A stretch of DNA of 13,864 nucleotides, from assembly GCA_009775365.1 (NCBI GenBank), contig VSPM01000068.1, positions 1-13,864 of the forward strand. The letters are read 5' to 3'. Position 1 is the stretch's first letter. Each line of letters begins with the position of its first letter. The notes beneath the pieces were generated by a model. It ran no database searches and was not told the DNA's origin. It saw nothing but the letters and a program-made list of their open reading frames with translations. The position numbers were made by a program, and so were the translations under genes. Shown here one piece after another: positions 1 to 7,319 of the stretch. Source of the stretch: Muribaculaceae bacterium (GTDB lineage Bacteria > Bacteroidota > Bacteroidia > Bacteroidales > Muribaculaceae).

Positions 1-96
1 AACTCCGTCAAATATCGTTATAAGCATGTTTCTCATGCCTATAAAATAATGCCTTCACGCCCGATGTCAAGACCATGCCGATTTAATAATGCCTAA
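1..96 (+). other. Possible 3' tail of an upstream gene, or non-coding
   Basis: One plus-strand frame is open from base 1 to a TAA at 94-96, giving 31 codons rich in basic residues. It could be the end of a gene cut by the window edge, but this length is also expected by chance and I recognise no family in it. The other plus frames stop at or before base 49. TAATGCC occurs at both 48-54 and 87-93, which I do not read as meaningful. The rest, up to the tRNA promoter at 152, is AT-rich with nothing else I can support. Confidence 0.15.
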
Positions 97-151
97 ATCT
101 TTATAATTTTTGTAGATTCCGATGCGGTTGCCCTGGAATTTCTGAGGAAGA

Positions 152-183
152 TTTGCGTATTTGAAAAAAAAGTTATAAATTTG
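152..183 (+). promoter_or_regulatory. Bacteroidota-type promoter of the tRNA-Leu gene
   Basis: A TTTG at 152-155 lies 20 bases upstream of TAAATTTG at 176-183. This is a perfect match to the primary sigma-factor pattern known from Bacteroides (TTTG, about 19-21 bases, TAnnTTTG). Initiation would fall a few bases before the tRNA 5' end at 195, so the 5' leader of the precursor would be very short. This is the best promoter in the window. Confidence 0.8.
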
Positions 184-194
184 CAGTCAGAAAT

Positions 195-275
195 GCGCAC
201 GTGGCGTAATGGTAGCCGCGCCAGACTTAGGATCTGGTGTCTCACGACGTGGGGGTTCGAGTCCCTTCGTGCGCA
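195..275 (+). tRNA. tRNA-Leu (anticodon UAG)
   Basis: The 81-nt gene folds as a class II tRNA. The acceptor stem is 195-201 with 268-274, and A275 is the discriminator base. The anticodon stem is 221-225 with 233-237, and the loop CTTAGGA carries the anticodon TAG at 228-230, which reads CUA and, by wobble, other CUN leucine codons. An extended variable arm follows, as expected for leucine. The T arm has loop TTCGAGT at 256-262. The discriminator is followed by CAA, so the CCA end is not fully encoded and must be completed by the CCA-adding enzyme. It has its own promoter and terminator and so appears to be a single-gene unit. Confidence 0.97.
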
Positions 276-282
276 CAACTTC

Positions 283-320
283 CAGCCGGGAGCCATACGG
301 TTCCCGGCTGTTCTTACTTT
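283..320 (+). terminator. Intrinsic terminator after tRNA-Leu
   Basis: A 12-bp inverted repeat (283-294 with 299-310, one G-U pair, loop ATAC) is followed by the T-rich run TTCTTACTTT. The stem is GC-rich and starts 7 bases after the tRNA, so it should end the tRNA transcript before the next gene. Confidence 0.85.
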
Positions 321-369
321 ATACCGCATCTTGCTGCCTATGCAAGCATGACCCATTAAAATATTACCT

Positions 370-1119
370 ATGAAAAAAAACACTCTTCTTGCAAGCATAT
401 TATTTCTTTTGCTGTCTGCCGGAGCCGCAAAGGCCGATGACAGCAATAATGCCAAAGCAAAATTCGATTCTTTCACACACGGCTTATCTGAATTGCCGGC
501 CGACTCAGTGCAAGGCGCTGTCAAGAAACTGATGCGTTCTGCAGAACAAGACCGCGAGGAATACATCTCGCTCTATAACCTCGCAACGTCCGCTTTCTTC
601 TCGACAGACTCCCCGATGCGCGACGAGAACTGCTACATTTTCTTTCTTCAAGAAGTTCTCAACTCCGGCATACCGGGCGAAGCTGACCGTGAACGCGCCA
701 AATTCAGAATGGAGATGGCAATGAAAAACCGCCCCGGCACATTGGCTCACGACTTCGCTTTCATAACACGGGAAGGGAAAGAATCCCACCTCCTGGAATC
801 ATTGCAAAACAAACATACTCTTTTACTTTTCTATGACCCGGACTGCGGGCATTGCTCCGACACCATCGAGACTCTGCGCCACTCGCCTATTCCGGAATGG
901 CTGTCGGTTGTCGCAATAGACCCCGAGACAGACAGAGCGCTATGGGAATGCTCTAAAGACGCACTGCCCGAGGAATGGACAATAGGGTTCGCAATTGACC
1001 CCATTCAAGATGACGAAACCTATGTTTTTCCGGAGATGCCTACACTTTATCTACTCGACAGCAAAGGAACGGTCATTTTAAAAGAGGCAACCGTCAACCA
1101 GATACTGAATTTTAAATAA
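370..1119 (+). CDS. Secreted thioredoxin-like protein (DUF5106/TlpA-like)
   Basis: This 249-residue protein starts with a typical signal peptide: lysines at 2-3, a hydrophobic stretch at about 5-20, and a likely AKA cleavage site near residue 22. It therefore acts outside the cytoplasm. The N-terminal half (about 30-120) is helical and resembles the DUF5106 region found in Bacteroidota proteins. From about 122, PGTLAHDF opens a thioredoxin fold like that of TlpA/AhpC proteins. The redox motif is CGHC at 159-162 in the sequence FYDPDCGHC, and MPT at 223-225 supplies the expected cis-proline. The CxxC pair suggests a thiol-disulfide exchange role in the periplasm, perhaps in envelope stress or cytochrome maturation, but the substrate is unknown. 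It stands alone between the tRNA terminator and the parC promoter. I saw no clear promoter in the 50 bases upstream. Confidence 0.85.
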   Translation: MKKNTLLASILFLLLSAGAAKADDSNNAKAKFDSFTHGLSELPADSVQGAVKKLMRSAEQDREEYISLYNLATSAFFSTDSPMRDENCYIFFLQEVLNSGIPGEADRERAKFRMEMAMKNRPGTLAHDFAFITREGKESHLLESLQNKHTLLLFYDPDCGHCSDTIETLRHSPIPEWLSVVAIDPETDRALWECSKDALPEEWTIGFAIDPIQDDETYVFPEMPTLYLLDSKGTVILKEATVNQILNFK

Positions 1120-1153
1120 CATTGGTTCATCAACAACCGCAACCAATTCACTC

Positions 1154-1185
1154 CTTGCATTTTTCATATTTTTTTGCTAACTTTA
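1154..1185 (+). promoter_or_regulatory. Candidate promoter of the parC operon
   Basis: CTTG at 1154-1157 and TAACTTTA at 1178-1185 are separated by 20 bases, each one mismatch from the TTTG / TAnnTTTG pattern. Transcription would begin near 1192, about 20 bases before the parC start. The spacing is identical to that of the tRNA promoter, which supports the call, but both boxes are imperfect. Confidence 0.45.
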
Positions 1186-1210
1186 CGCCAAATTCCACTT
1201 TTTCCGAACA

Positions 1211-3889
1211 ATGGCCGATGATATAGAAATGCCGGACACCCCGGCTCCGGAACCTGCTGCCAAACGCACTATTCTTTCCGGAATGTTCCGAAACTGGTAT
1301 CTTGAATATGCCAGCTATGTAATTCTCGAGAGAGCCGTTCCCCACATCGAGGACGGCCTGAAACCTGTGCAACGTCGCATTCTGCATTCCATGCAGACTC
1401 TCGACGACGGCCGCTTCAACAAAGTGGCCAACATCGTGGGTAACACCATGCAATATCACCCGCATGGCGATGCTTCTATCGGCGACGCCCTTGTGCAACT
1501 CGGACAAAAGGAACTCCTTATCGACACTCAGGGGAACTGGGGAAACATTCTCACAGGCGACTCTGCAGCTGCTCCCCGTTATATCGAGGCTCGCCTCTCG
1601 GAGTTTGCACTTGAAACAGTGTTCAGCCCCAAAATAACGGAATGGACACCATCTTACGACGGGAGAAAAAAAGAGCCGGTGACATTGCCGGTGAAATTCC
1701 CGCTGCTTCTCGCCCAAGGCGTGGAGGGAATTGCCGTAGGCCTGTCGTCAAAGATTCTTCCCCACAATTTCAATGAGATTCTCGATGCTGCCATAGCATA
1801 TCTTCATAACGAGCCTTTCTCGCTTCTGCCCGATTTCCAGACAGGCGGCCTGCTTGACGCCTCCCGCTACAATGACGGGGCAAGAGGGGGCAGCGTAAAA
1901 GTGAGAGCAAAAATCGAGAAAATCGACAACAAGACGCTCGCTATAACCGAACTCCCATTCGGAAAAAACACTTCCACTCTCATTGCCTCTATCCTGTCGG
2001 CAATGGAAAAGGGGAAAATAAAAATCAGGAAAGTAGACGACAACACTGCCGCCACTGCCGAGATTCTCGTTCACCTGATTCCGGGCACATCATCCGACAA
2101 AGCAATCGACGCCCTTTACGCTTTCACTGATTGCGAAGTCAGCATATCCCCTAACTGCTGCGTGATTGCCGACAGCAAGCCTCAATTCCTGTCGGTATCA
2201 GATCTGCTGAAACATTCTGTAGTCCATACACGCGAACTGCTTCGCCGGGAACTTGAGATAAAACTTGCAGAAACCAAAGAGGCACAGCTGTATTGCTCTC
2301 TTGAAAAAATCTTCATAGAGGAGAGAATCTATAAAGACAAAGAAGTGGAAGAGGCGGCAGACATGAACGCCGCCATAGCACATGTCGACAAAAGGCTTGA
2401 GCCTTTCAAGCCCTCATTCTTCAGAGAAGTGACACAGGAAGACCTCATCAGGCTCTGGGAGATAAAAATGGGGCGCATACTCAAATTCAATACCGACAAA
2501 GCCAACCGCCACATAGCCGACCTTCAGAAAGACATCGAAAGACTGCAGTTTGACCTCGACCACATGGTGGAGTACACAATCGCATGGTATGCTCACCTGA
2601 AGGAGAAATATGGCGACTCATTCCCCCGCCGCACAGTGTTGCGCGGATTCGACTCGATAGAGGCGGCAAAAGTGGCAGAAGCCAACAAGCGACTCTACTA
2701 TGACAAGACAGGCGGATTCTTAGGGACTTCTCTGAAAGACAATGACTTCCTTTTCACCTGCTCCGACATTGACGATATTCTCATTATATATCGCGACGGC
2801 ACATACAAACTCGTGAAAGTGCAAGACAAACTCTATGTGGGCAAGAAAATAATCCACATAGGGCTATTCAAGAAAGGCGACAAACGCACAATCTATAATG
2901 TGATATACCGCCACGGAAAACCCGGCACTACTGATTCAGAGGGTAAAAACCTTGGCTACGCCTATAAGAAACGCTTTTTCATTACAGGGCTTACGCGCGA
3001 AAAGGAATATAACATCACCAAAGGGGCTCCGGGGTCGAAAGTGGAATGGCTCACATGCAATCCCAACGGGGAGGCCGAAATCGTGAAAGCTGTGCTAAAG
3101 GATGAGCCAAACGAGACAGGGCGCCGACCGAGAGCAAAAGAAGTGATGGTGAATTTCGCGGAACTTGACATCAAAGGGAAGGAATCTCTTGGGAATCTTG
3201 TGACAAAGTATCAAGTTGACGACGTGCGCCTCATTGAAAAAGGAACAAGCACACTGGGAGGGCGCGAAGTATGGTTCGACCGCGATGTGCTGCGGCTAAA
3301 CTACGACGGACGAGGAGAGAGCCTCGGAGTGTTCCAAGGCGACGACCTTGTGCTTGTGGTCACACGCGACGGCGAATACTTCACTTCTTCATTCGCAGAT
3401 TCCAATCATTATGACGACAACATTCTCAAGATAGAGAAATTCGACCCACACAAAGTGTGGACACTCGCCTTGTTCGACTCCTCGCTTGGATTCCCATATC
3501 TGAAGAGATTCGTGTTTGAGCCCTCTGCCAAGCAACAGAGATTTGTTGGCAACGACTCCACATCCCGAATACTGCTTCTCACCGACACAGTTTATCCAAG
3601 ACTTGAGGTGACATTCGGCGGTGCAGACTCCGTGCGACCGGCAATAGAAATCGATGCAGAAGAGTTCATTGCCGTTAAAGGGTTCAAGGCGAAAGGGAAA
3701 AGAATCTCCAATTTCACCGTCGATGCCATCACTGAGCTGGAGCCGACTCGATTCCCGCCTGAGCCGGAACCTGAGCCGGAACCTGAGCCGGAACCTGAAG
3801 ATGAAACTGAAGACAGCGGACAAGAGGAAAAATCAGGGCCAATCGTAGTGCAAGGCGATCTGTTTGCTCTCGACGACATATCTGAATAA
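1211..3889 (+). CDS. parC: DNA topoisomerase IV subunit A (Bacteroidota type)
   Basis: This 892-residue type IIA topoisomerase subunit should pair with a ParE-like ATPase, encoded elsewhere, to decatenate and relax DNA. The N-terminal breakage-reunion domain shows QRRILHSM (54-61), the HPHGD motif (83-87) and AAAPRYIEARLS (119-130), in which Tyr124 aligns with the DNA-cleaving tyrosine and Arg123 is its usual neighbour. A coiled-coil tower (about 340-480) and a divergent beta-propeller-like C-terminal domain (about 520-840) follow. The tail is acidic, with Pro-Glu repeats at about 849-863. Motif wording such as HPHGDASIGDA fits the Bacteroidota ParC/GyrA-like paralogue rather than the main gyrase; calling it gyrase A would be the main alternative. 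The residue aligned with E. coli GyrA Ser83 is Ala88, and Asp87 aligns with Asp92. The gene is first in an apparent operon, 5 bases before the next start. Confidence 0.93.
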   Translation: MADDIEMPDTPAPEPAAKRTILSGMFRNWYLEYASYVILERAVPHIEDGLKPVQRRILHSMQTLDDGRFNKVANIVGNTMQYHPHGDASIGDALVQLGQKELLIDTQGNWGNILTGDSAAAPRYIEARLSEFALETVFSPKITEWTPSYDGRKKEPVTLPVKFPLLLAQGVEGIAVGLSSKILPHNFNEILDAAIAYLHNEPFSLLPDFQTGGLLDASRYNDGARGGSVKVRAKIEKIDNKTLAITELPFGKNTSTLIASILSAMEKGKIKIRKVDDNTAATAEILVHLIPGTSSDKAIDALYAFTDCEVSISPNCCVIADSKPQFLSVSDLLKHSVVHTRELLRRELEIKLAETKEAQLYCSLEKIFIEERIYKDKEVEEAADMNAAIAHVDKRLEPFKPSFFREVTQEDLIRLWEIKMGRILKFNTDKANRHIADLQKDIERLQFDLDHMVEYTIAWYAHLKEKYGDSFPRRTVLRGFDSIEAAKVAEANKRLYYDKTGGFLGTSLKDNDFLFTCSDIDDILIIYRDGTYKLVKVQDKLYVGKKIIHIGLFKKGDKRTIYNVIYRHGKPGTTDSEGKNLGYAYKKRFFITGLTREKEYNITKGAPGSKVEWLTCNPNGEAEIVKAVLKDEPNETGRRPRAKEVMVNFAELDIKGKESLGNLVTKYQVDDVRLIEKGTSTLGGREVWFDRDVLRLNYDGRGESLGVFQGDDLVLVVTRDGEYFTSSFADSNHYDDNILKIEKFDPHKVWTLALFDSSLGFPYLKRFVFEPSAKQQRFVGNDSTSRILLLTDTVYPRLEVTFGGADSVRPAIEIDAEEFIAVKGFKAKGKRISNFTVDAITELEPTRFPPEPEPEPEPEPEPEDETEDSGQEEKSGPIVVQGDLFALDDISE
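3761..3796 (+). repeat. Three perfect 12-bp tandem repeats in parC
   Basis: GAGCCGGAACCT occurs three times head to tail, encoding Glu-Pro repeats in the acidic tail of ParC (residues 851-862). Each unit is four codons, so a gain or loss of copies keeps the reading frame. The repeat could vary in length by slippage, with probably little effect on the enzyme core. Confidence 0.95.
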
Positions 3890-3894
3890 AGGAA

Positions 3895-4749
3895 ATGAAA
3901 ATTATTCATAAAATATTGCTCCTGCTGTTTCTGGCCTCATCCGCCACTTTCATTCGCCCAGCGTTGAACGACACAATCGAATCAAGGCCGGTGACTGGAA
4001 TATATTCATTGGAGATAGGAAGAAAAAATGTGCTTGCCACATATCTCTCCCCTCTTCACTACACCGGAACCGACGTAGGAATCAGCGGAGCCTGGAGCAA
4101 GGCCATGCCTTTCAATCCGAAAAAAGCCGTAATGAGTTTTGATGCGTCTGTCAACTTCTCAAATCTACTCAACCCGGCGGAAACGGCAAGAATGGTTGGC
4201 CTCACAGCCGCCTTCAATTGGGGAATGTCATGGCGAACAATGCTTACTCAGCGAATGCAGCTTACCGTAGGAGGCTCGGCCGGGATAGACGGCGGCGCCT
4301 ATTATCTGCTGCGAAATGGCAACAACCCTGTTCAAGCCATGGCGGCGGTGTCTGTTTCTGCGCGTGCAAGCCTGTCTCACCCGTTTAAAATCGGCAAGCT
4401 CGACCTGCTCCTAAGAGATGAGATATCAATACCTTCATTGAGTGTGTTCTTCTGCCCCGAATACGGCGAGACATACTATGAAATCTATCTTGGCAACCAT
4501 AAAGGATTGGCCCACGCAGGATGGTGGGGCAATAATTTCAGGCTTCACAACCTATTGTCGCTCACATTCGATTTCGGACGCACCGCTACCATGATTGGCT
4601 ATCGGTTCAATGCCGACACTCAATGGGCCAACAATCTGAACACAAAAATATTTACCCACTCCTTTGTGATAGGGATAATCCCCGGAGGCATCGGGCTCAA
4701 AAAGCGGGCGCCTCGAATTGTGGGAGAAAAAATATACTCTCTTTACTGA
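3895..4749 (+). CDS. DUF3316-like envelope protein, probable beta-barrel
   Basis: This 284-residue protein begins with a signal peptide (Lys2, Lys6, then a leucine-rich core to about residue 15; cleavage perhaps around 20-25). It has no lipobox. The mature part is rich in alternating aromatic and small residues, with likely beta strands such as FDASVNFSNLL, AAFNWGMSW and LTFDFGRTA, consistent with an outer-membrane or periplasmic beta structure. The wording (RPVTGIYSLEIGRKNVLATYLSPL near the N-terminus is split over residues 32-55, with GGAYYLLRNGNNPVQAMAAV further on) matches my memory of DUF3316, a Bacteroidota family without known function. The gene starts 5 bases after parC and ends one base before the GTG start of the next gene, so the three are very likely co-transcribed. 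A link between topoisomerase and envelope function is not evident from the sequence. Confidence 0.75.
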   Translation: MKIIHKILLLLFLASSATFIRPALNDTIESRPVTGIYSLEIGRKNVLATYLSPLHYTGTDVGISGAWSKAMPFNPKKAVMSFDASVNFSNLLNPAETARMVGLTAAFNWGMSWRTMLTQRMQLTVGGSAGIDGGAYYLLRNGNNPVQAMAAVSVSARASLSHPFKIGKLDLLLRDEISIPSLSVFFCPEYGETYYEIYLGNHKGLAHAGWWGNNFRLHNLLSLTFDFGRTATMIGYRFNADTQWANNLNTKIFTHSFVIGIIPGGIGLKKRAPRIVGEKIYSLY

Positions 4750-4750
4750 C

Positions 4751-5830
4751 GTGAAAAAGAAACTACACATATTAAGCCTGCTTCTGGCCATAACCGTCGC
4801 CCCGTGGCTCACTTCATGCCACGACTCTCCGGATTATAAAGACGACGTATATGGCAATTTCGACGCATTAGTCGACATAGTGGATTCGCGCTACTGTTTT
4901 TTTGAAGAAAAAGACATAGACTGGAGGGCTACCGCCGCGTCTTATCGCAAACTTATCTCGCCTGAAACCAACTTTGTGGAACTCTTTTTCATATGCTCTG
5001 CCCTTCTTGACGAGTTGCGCGACGGACATGTCAACCTCTCTTCTCGATTCGACACAAGCTACTACAGGGCATGGTGGACCGATTATCCGCAAGACTTCAG
5101 CCTCCGCACGCTTGAGGAATACTATCTCAAGTTTGATTGGCTCACAACAAACGGAATCATGTACACACAGTTCGAGAATAAAGTGGGATATATATATTAC
5201 CCTTCGTTCTCCTACATGATAGGCGACACTTCGCTCGACTATATTCTGGCGATTCTGTCGCGAAGCAGAGGCTTGATTATAGACATCCGCAACAACGGGG
5301 GCGGGGCGCTGACAAACATCGACACCCTTCTTGGCCGCTTCATCAAAGAGAAAATCACCGGCGGATACTTAATCCACAAAACAGGCCCCGGCCATTCTGA
5401 TTTCTCAGAGCCTTACCCAATGGAGTATAAACCGGCCGAAGAGGGGCGCGTGATGTGGGACGGGCCTATAGCATTGCTCACCAACCGCTCATGCTTCTCC
5501 GCAGCCAACGATTTTGTGTCGGTTATGAAGAATCTTCCAAACGTGACTGTCATAGGGGCGAAAACCGGAGGCGGAGGAGGTATGCCATTCTCGTCAGAAC
5601 TTCCCAACGGATGGGCGATACGGTTCTCTGCATGTCCGACACTAAACGCTGACATGGAACACATTGAAAACGGGGTGGAGCCATCGCCGGGATGCGAAGT
5701 GCATTCTCCGGATGAAGAGCTTGCAAAAGGGAAAGACGCGATTCTTGATTTCGCCATCGAAATGATGATGAAATATCCGGCGCCCGATGACAATGAGAAT
5801 GAAGAAGGCACCGGCAAAGCCGGCTTATAG
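4751..5830 (+). CDS. S41 family peptidase, lipoprotein
   Basis: I chose the GTG at 4751 (359 residues). It gives a clean lipoprotein signal: KKK after the start, a hydrophobic core, and the lipobox LTSC with Cys23. The in-frame ATG at 4718 would add 11 residues that overlap the previous gene and bury the signal. The mature protein should be lipid-anchored in the envelope. S41 (C-terminal processing/tricorn-type) features are LDELRDGHVNL (about 87-96), GLIIDIRNNGGG (about 174-185) and the nucleophile region NRSCFSAAND, with Ser250 the probable catalytic serine. TGGGGGMPFSSELPNG (about 272-287) builds the C-terminal part of the fold. I see no PDZ domain. The sequence resembles Bacteroidales S41 lipoproteins of unknown substrate. 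The third gene of the parC operon, it faces the minus-strand gene 29 bases downstream. Confidence 0.88.
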   Translation: MKKKLHILSLLLAITVAPWLTSCHDSPDYKDDVYGNFDALVDIVDSRYCFFEEKDIDWRATAASYRKLISPETNFVELFFICSALLDELRDGHVNLSSRFDTSYYRAWWTDYPQDFSLRTLEEYYLKFDWLTTNGIMYTQFENKVGYIYYPSFSYMIGDTSLDYILAILSRSRGLIIDIRNNGGGALTNIDTLLGRFIKEKITGGYLIHKTGPGHSDFSEPYPMEYKPAEEGRVMWDGPIALLTNRSCFSAANDFVSVMKNLPNVTVIGAKTGGGGGMPFSSELPNGWAIRFSACPTLNADMEHIENGVEPSPGCEVHSPDEELAKGKDAILDFAIEMMMKYPAPDDNENEEGTGKAGL

Positions 5831-5859
5831 GCGGAATAACAGCCTGAATGCCCCGGAAT

Positions 5860-6096
5860 TCATTTACCGGCGCATGACAGCACAGTCGAGCTTTCTACGT
5901 CTACTCCATATTCTTTTGCAAATCTGAGTATAGCCCTTGCAAGCTTAGGCTTCAATTCTTCAGGACAATATCTGAAATATGACTCCGCAGCCCTCACATG
6001 GGCTGCATCAGGCATAGGATATTCTCTCCTCTCGGGAAGTCCGAACACACTGTCCGGCAATTCCTTCTTCTCCTCATAGCTTAATACATCGCTCAT
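5860..6096 (-). CDS. Small conserved protein resembling DUF6582
   Basis: A 78-residue soluble protein with no signal peptide or membrane segment. The stretch ELPDSVFGLPERREYPMPD (residues 12-30), followed by AAHVRAAESYF and a helical, charged C-terminus, fits the pattern LPxSxFxLPExRxYPxxDxxHxxxA. I associate this with DUF6582, a short domain common in phage and bacterial proteins of unknown role. Family assignment is from memory and not certain. The gene is convergent with the S41 peptidase (29 bases apart) and divergent from manA. No good minus-strand promoter match was found upstream. The protein is short, but the motif pattern argues that it is a real gene rather than a chance frame. Confidence 0.7.
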   Translation of the reverse strand: MSDVLSYEEKKELPDSVFGLPERREYPMPDAAHVRAAESYFRYCPEELKPKLARAILRFAKEYGVDVESSTVLSCAGK

Positions 6097-6240
6097 AATT
6101 CAAAAAATTTGGCATCAATAAAATTAATATTCACAGACTCGTAAAACAGTTTATAAATATATAACGCCTCACCGAACGAATAGGTCTTGGCAACGTTATT
6201 ATTCTGAATCTATAAGACAACTTGCAGAAATAATAACCGC

Positions 6241-6301
6241 TATGCCACTAACCATTTTAAGGCGTGGCATCGTTACCAACATTCTTAAAAAAGATATATA
6301 C
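6241..6301 (+). promoter_or_regulatory. Structured leader of manA
   Basis: ATGCCAC (6242-6248) and GTGGCAT (6264-6270) form a perfect 7-bp hairpin with a 15-base loop. In that loop TTTTAAG (6255-6261) is complementary to CTTAAAA (6284-6290) downstream, which would give an H-type pseudoknot with linkers of 6, 2 and 13 bases. The 13-nt sequence at 6244-6256 recurs exactly in the aspS leader. There is no T-run after the hairpin, so it is not a terminator. The remaining bases 6097-6240 are AT-rich, and I could not find a convincing -7 box for manA in them. Confidence 0.4.
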
Positions 6302-7264
6302 ATGTGGACATTTGAACCCATATTTAAATCAATCATCTGGGGCGGCGAAAAAATCGCGCCATTCAAAGGGGTGAAGACATCGCAAAAAGAAATTGGCGAA
6401 AGCTGGGAAATATCAGGAATGGAAGGTTCTGAATCAATAGTGGCAGACGGACCGGACAAAGGTCTGACCCTCCCTCAGCTCGTAGAACGCTATAAGGCTG
6501 ATTTGCTTGGCGAAAAGAACTATAAAAAATATGGCAACGATTTCCCTTTGCTCATAAAATTTATCGACGCCTGCCAGGATCTTTCCGTGCAGGTGCATCC
6601 ATCCGACGAGCTCGCCAGAGAAAGAGGGAAGATATTCGGGAAGACAGAGATGTGGTATGTGCTGGGGGCGGAAAAAGGCGCTGTCCTTGCCAATGGATTC
6701 AACTGCAGCGTAAAACCAGAAGAATATGAACGCCTGGTCGAGACCGGCGAAATAATGGATGTGCTCAACTTCAATCCCATCAAGCCCGGCGACACTTTCT
6801 TTATTCCCGCAGGGCGTGTCCACGCCATTGGGAAAGGGGCATTTGTGGCTGAAATTCAAGAGACATCCGACATAACCTATCGTCTTTACGATTATAAGCG
6901 CAAAGACCAGGACGGCAACGAACGCCAGCTTCACATAAAAGAGGCATTCGATGCCATCAACTTCGATGATACGGAAGGGAAACCTGTTGACTACACAATC
7001 CACAACGACATCCCCGTAAATCTCGTCACATCTCCCTTCTTCACCACCAACATCTGGAAAATTGACCACGAAGTGATGCGCGACTATTCAGAGTGGGACA
7101 CTTTTGTGGCAATAATATGCACAAAAGGTGAAGCCGTTCTCACTTGCGGCAACGAAACAAAAGAGGTGAAAGAAGGCACATCTGTATTGATTCCCGCATC
7201 GTGCTCCAACCTTACAATCACCCCGAAAGGTGTGTTTGAAGCCCTTGAAACATATATAAAATAA
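6302..7264 (+). CDS. manA: Mannose-6-phosphate isomerase, class I
   Basis: The enzyme interconverts fructose-6-phosphate and mannose-6-phosphate in the cytoplasm, linking glycolysis to mannose use and GDP-sugar synthesis. I chose ATG 6302 (320 residues), which begins MWTFEPIFKSIIWGG, the usual start of the short cupin-type ManA. An in-frame ATG at 6242 would add 20 residues without family resemblance and would lie inside the leader hairpin. The metal ligands expected for the family are visible: Gln97 and His99 in SVQVHPSD, Glu116 in KTEMWYV and His174 in GRVHAIG. TYRLYDYKR (192-200) carries the conserved active-site arginine (Arg194). The C-terminal third is a second cupin-like beta domain. 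It is apparently a single-gene unit, with aspS starting 143 bases later behind its own promoter. Confidence 0.93.
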   Translation: MWTFEPIFKSIIWGGEKIAPFKGVKTSQKEIGESWEISGMEGSESIVADGPDKGLTLPQLVERYKADLLGEKNYKKYGNDFPLLIKFIDACQDLSVQVHPSDELARERGKIFGKTEMWYVLGAEKGAVLANGFNCSVKPEEYERLVETGEIMDVLNFNPIKPGDTFFIPAGRVHAIGKGAFVAEIQETSDITYRLYDYKRKDQDGNERQLHIKEAFDAINFDDTEGKPVDYTIHNDIPVNLVTSPFFTTNIWKIDHEVMRDYSEWDTFVAIICTKGEAVLTCGNETKEVKEGTSVLIPASCSNLTITPKGVFEALETYIK

Positions 7265-7281
7265 ATTTTTTCGCCTCTGTG

Positions 7282-7313
7282 GTGGGAAATAAGCGAATTT
7301 CTATGTAAATTTG
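7282..7313 (+). promoter_or_regulatory. Probable promoter of aspS
   Basis: TAAATTTG at 7306-7313 is a perfect -7 box, identical to that of the tRNA gene. Twenty bases upstream lies GTGG (7282-7285), a poor match to TTTG. Transcription would start near 7320, giving an untranslated leader of about 88 bases. Confidence 0.6.
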
Positions 7314-7319
7314 CACGTT

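Noticed and set aside
93..566. 157-codon minus-strand reading frame covering the tRNA
   Set aside because: It is antisense to tRNA-Leu, its terminator and the start of the thioredoxin-like gene; the protein-like stretch is just the reverse complement of the tRNA.
5811..5823. CCGGC-AAA-GCCGG hairpin as terminator of the S41 gene
   Set aside because: It is only 5 bp, lies within the coding region, and is not followed by a T-run.
6434..7069. 211-codon minus-strand reading frame inside manA
   Set aside because: It is antisense to a complete mannose-6-phosphate isomerase and looks like a codon-bias shadow.
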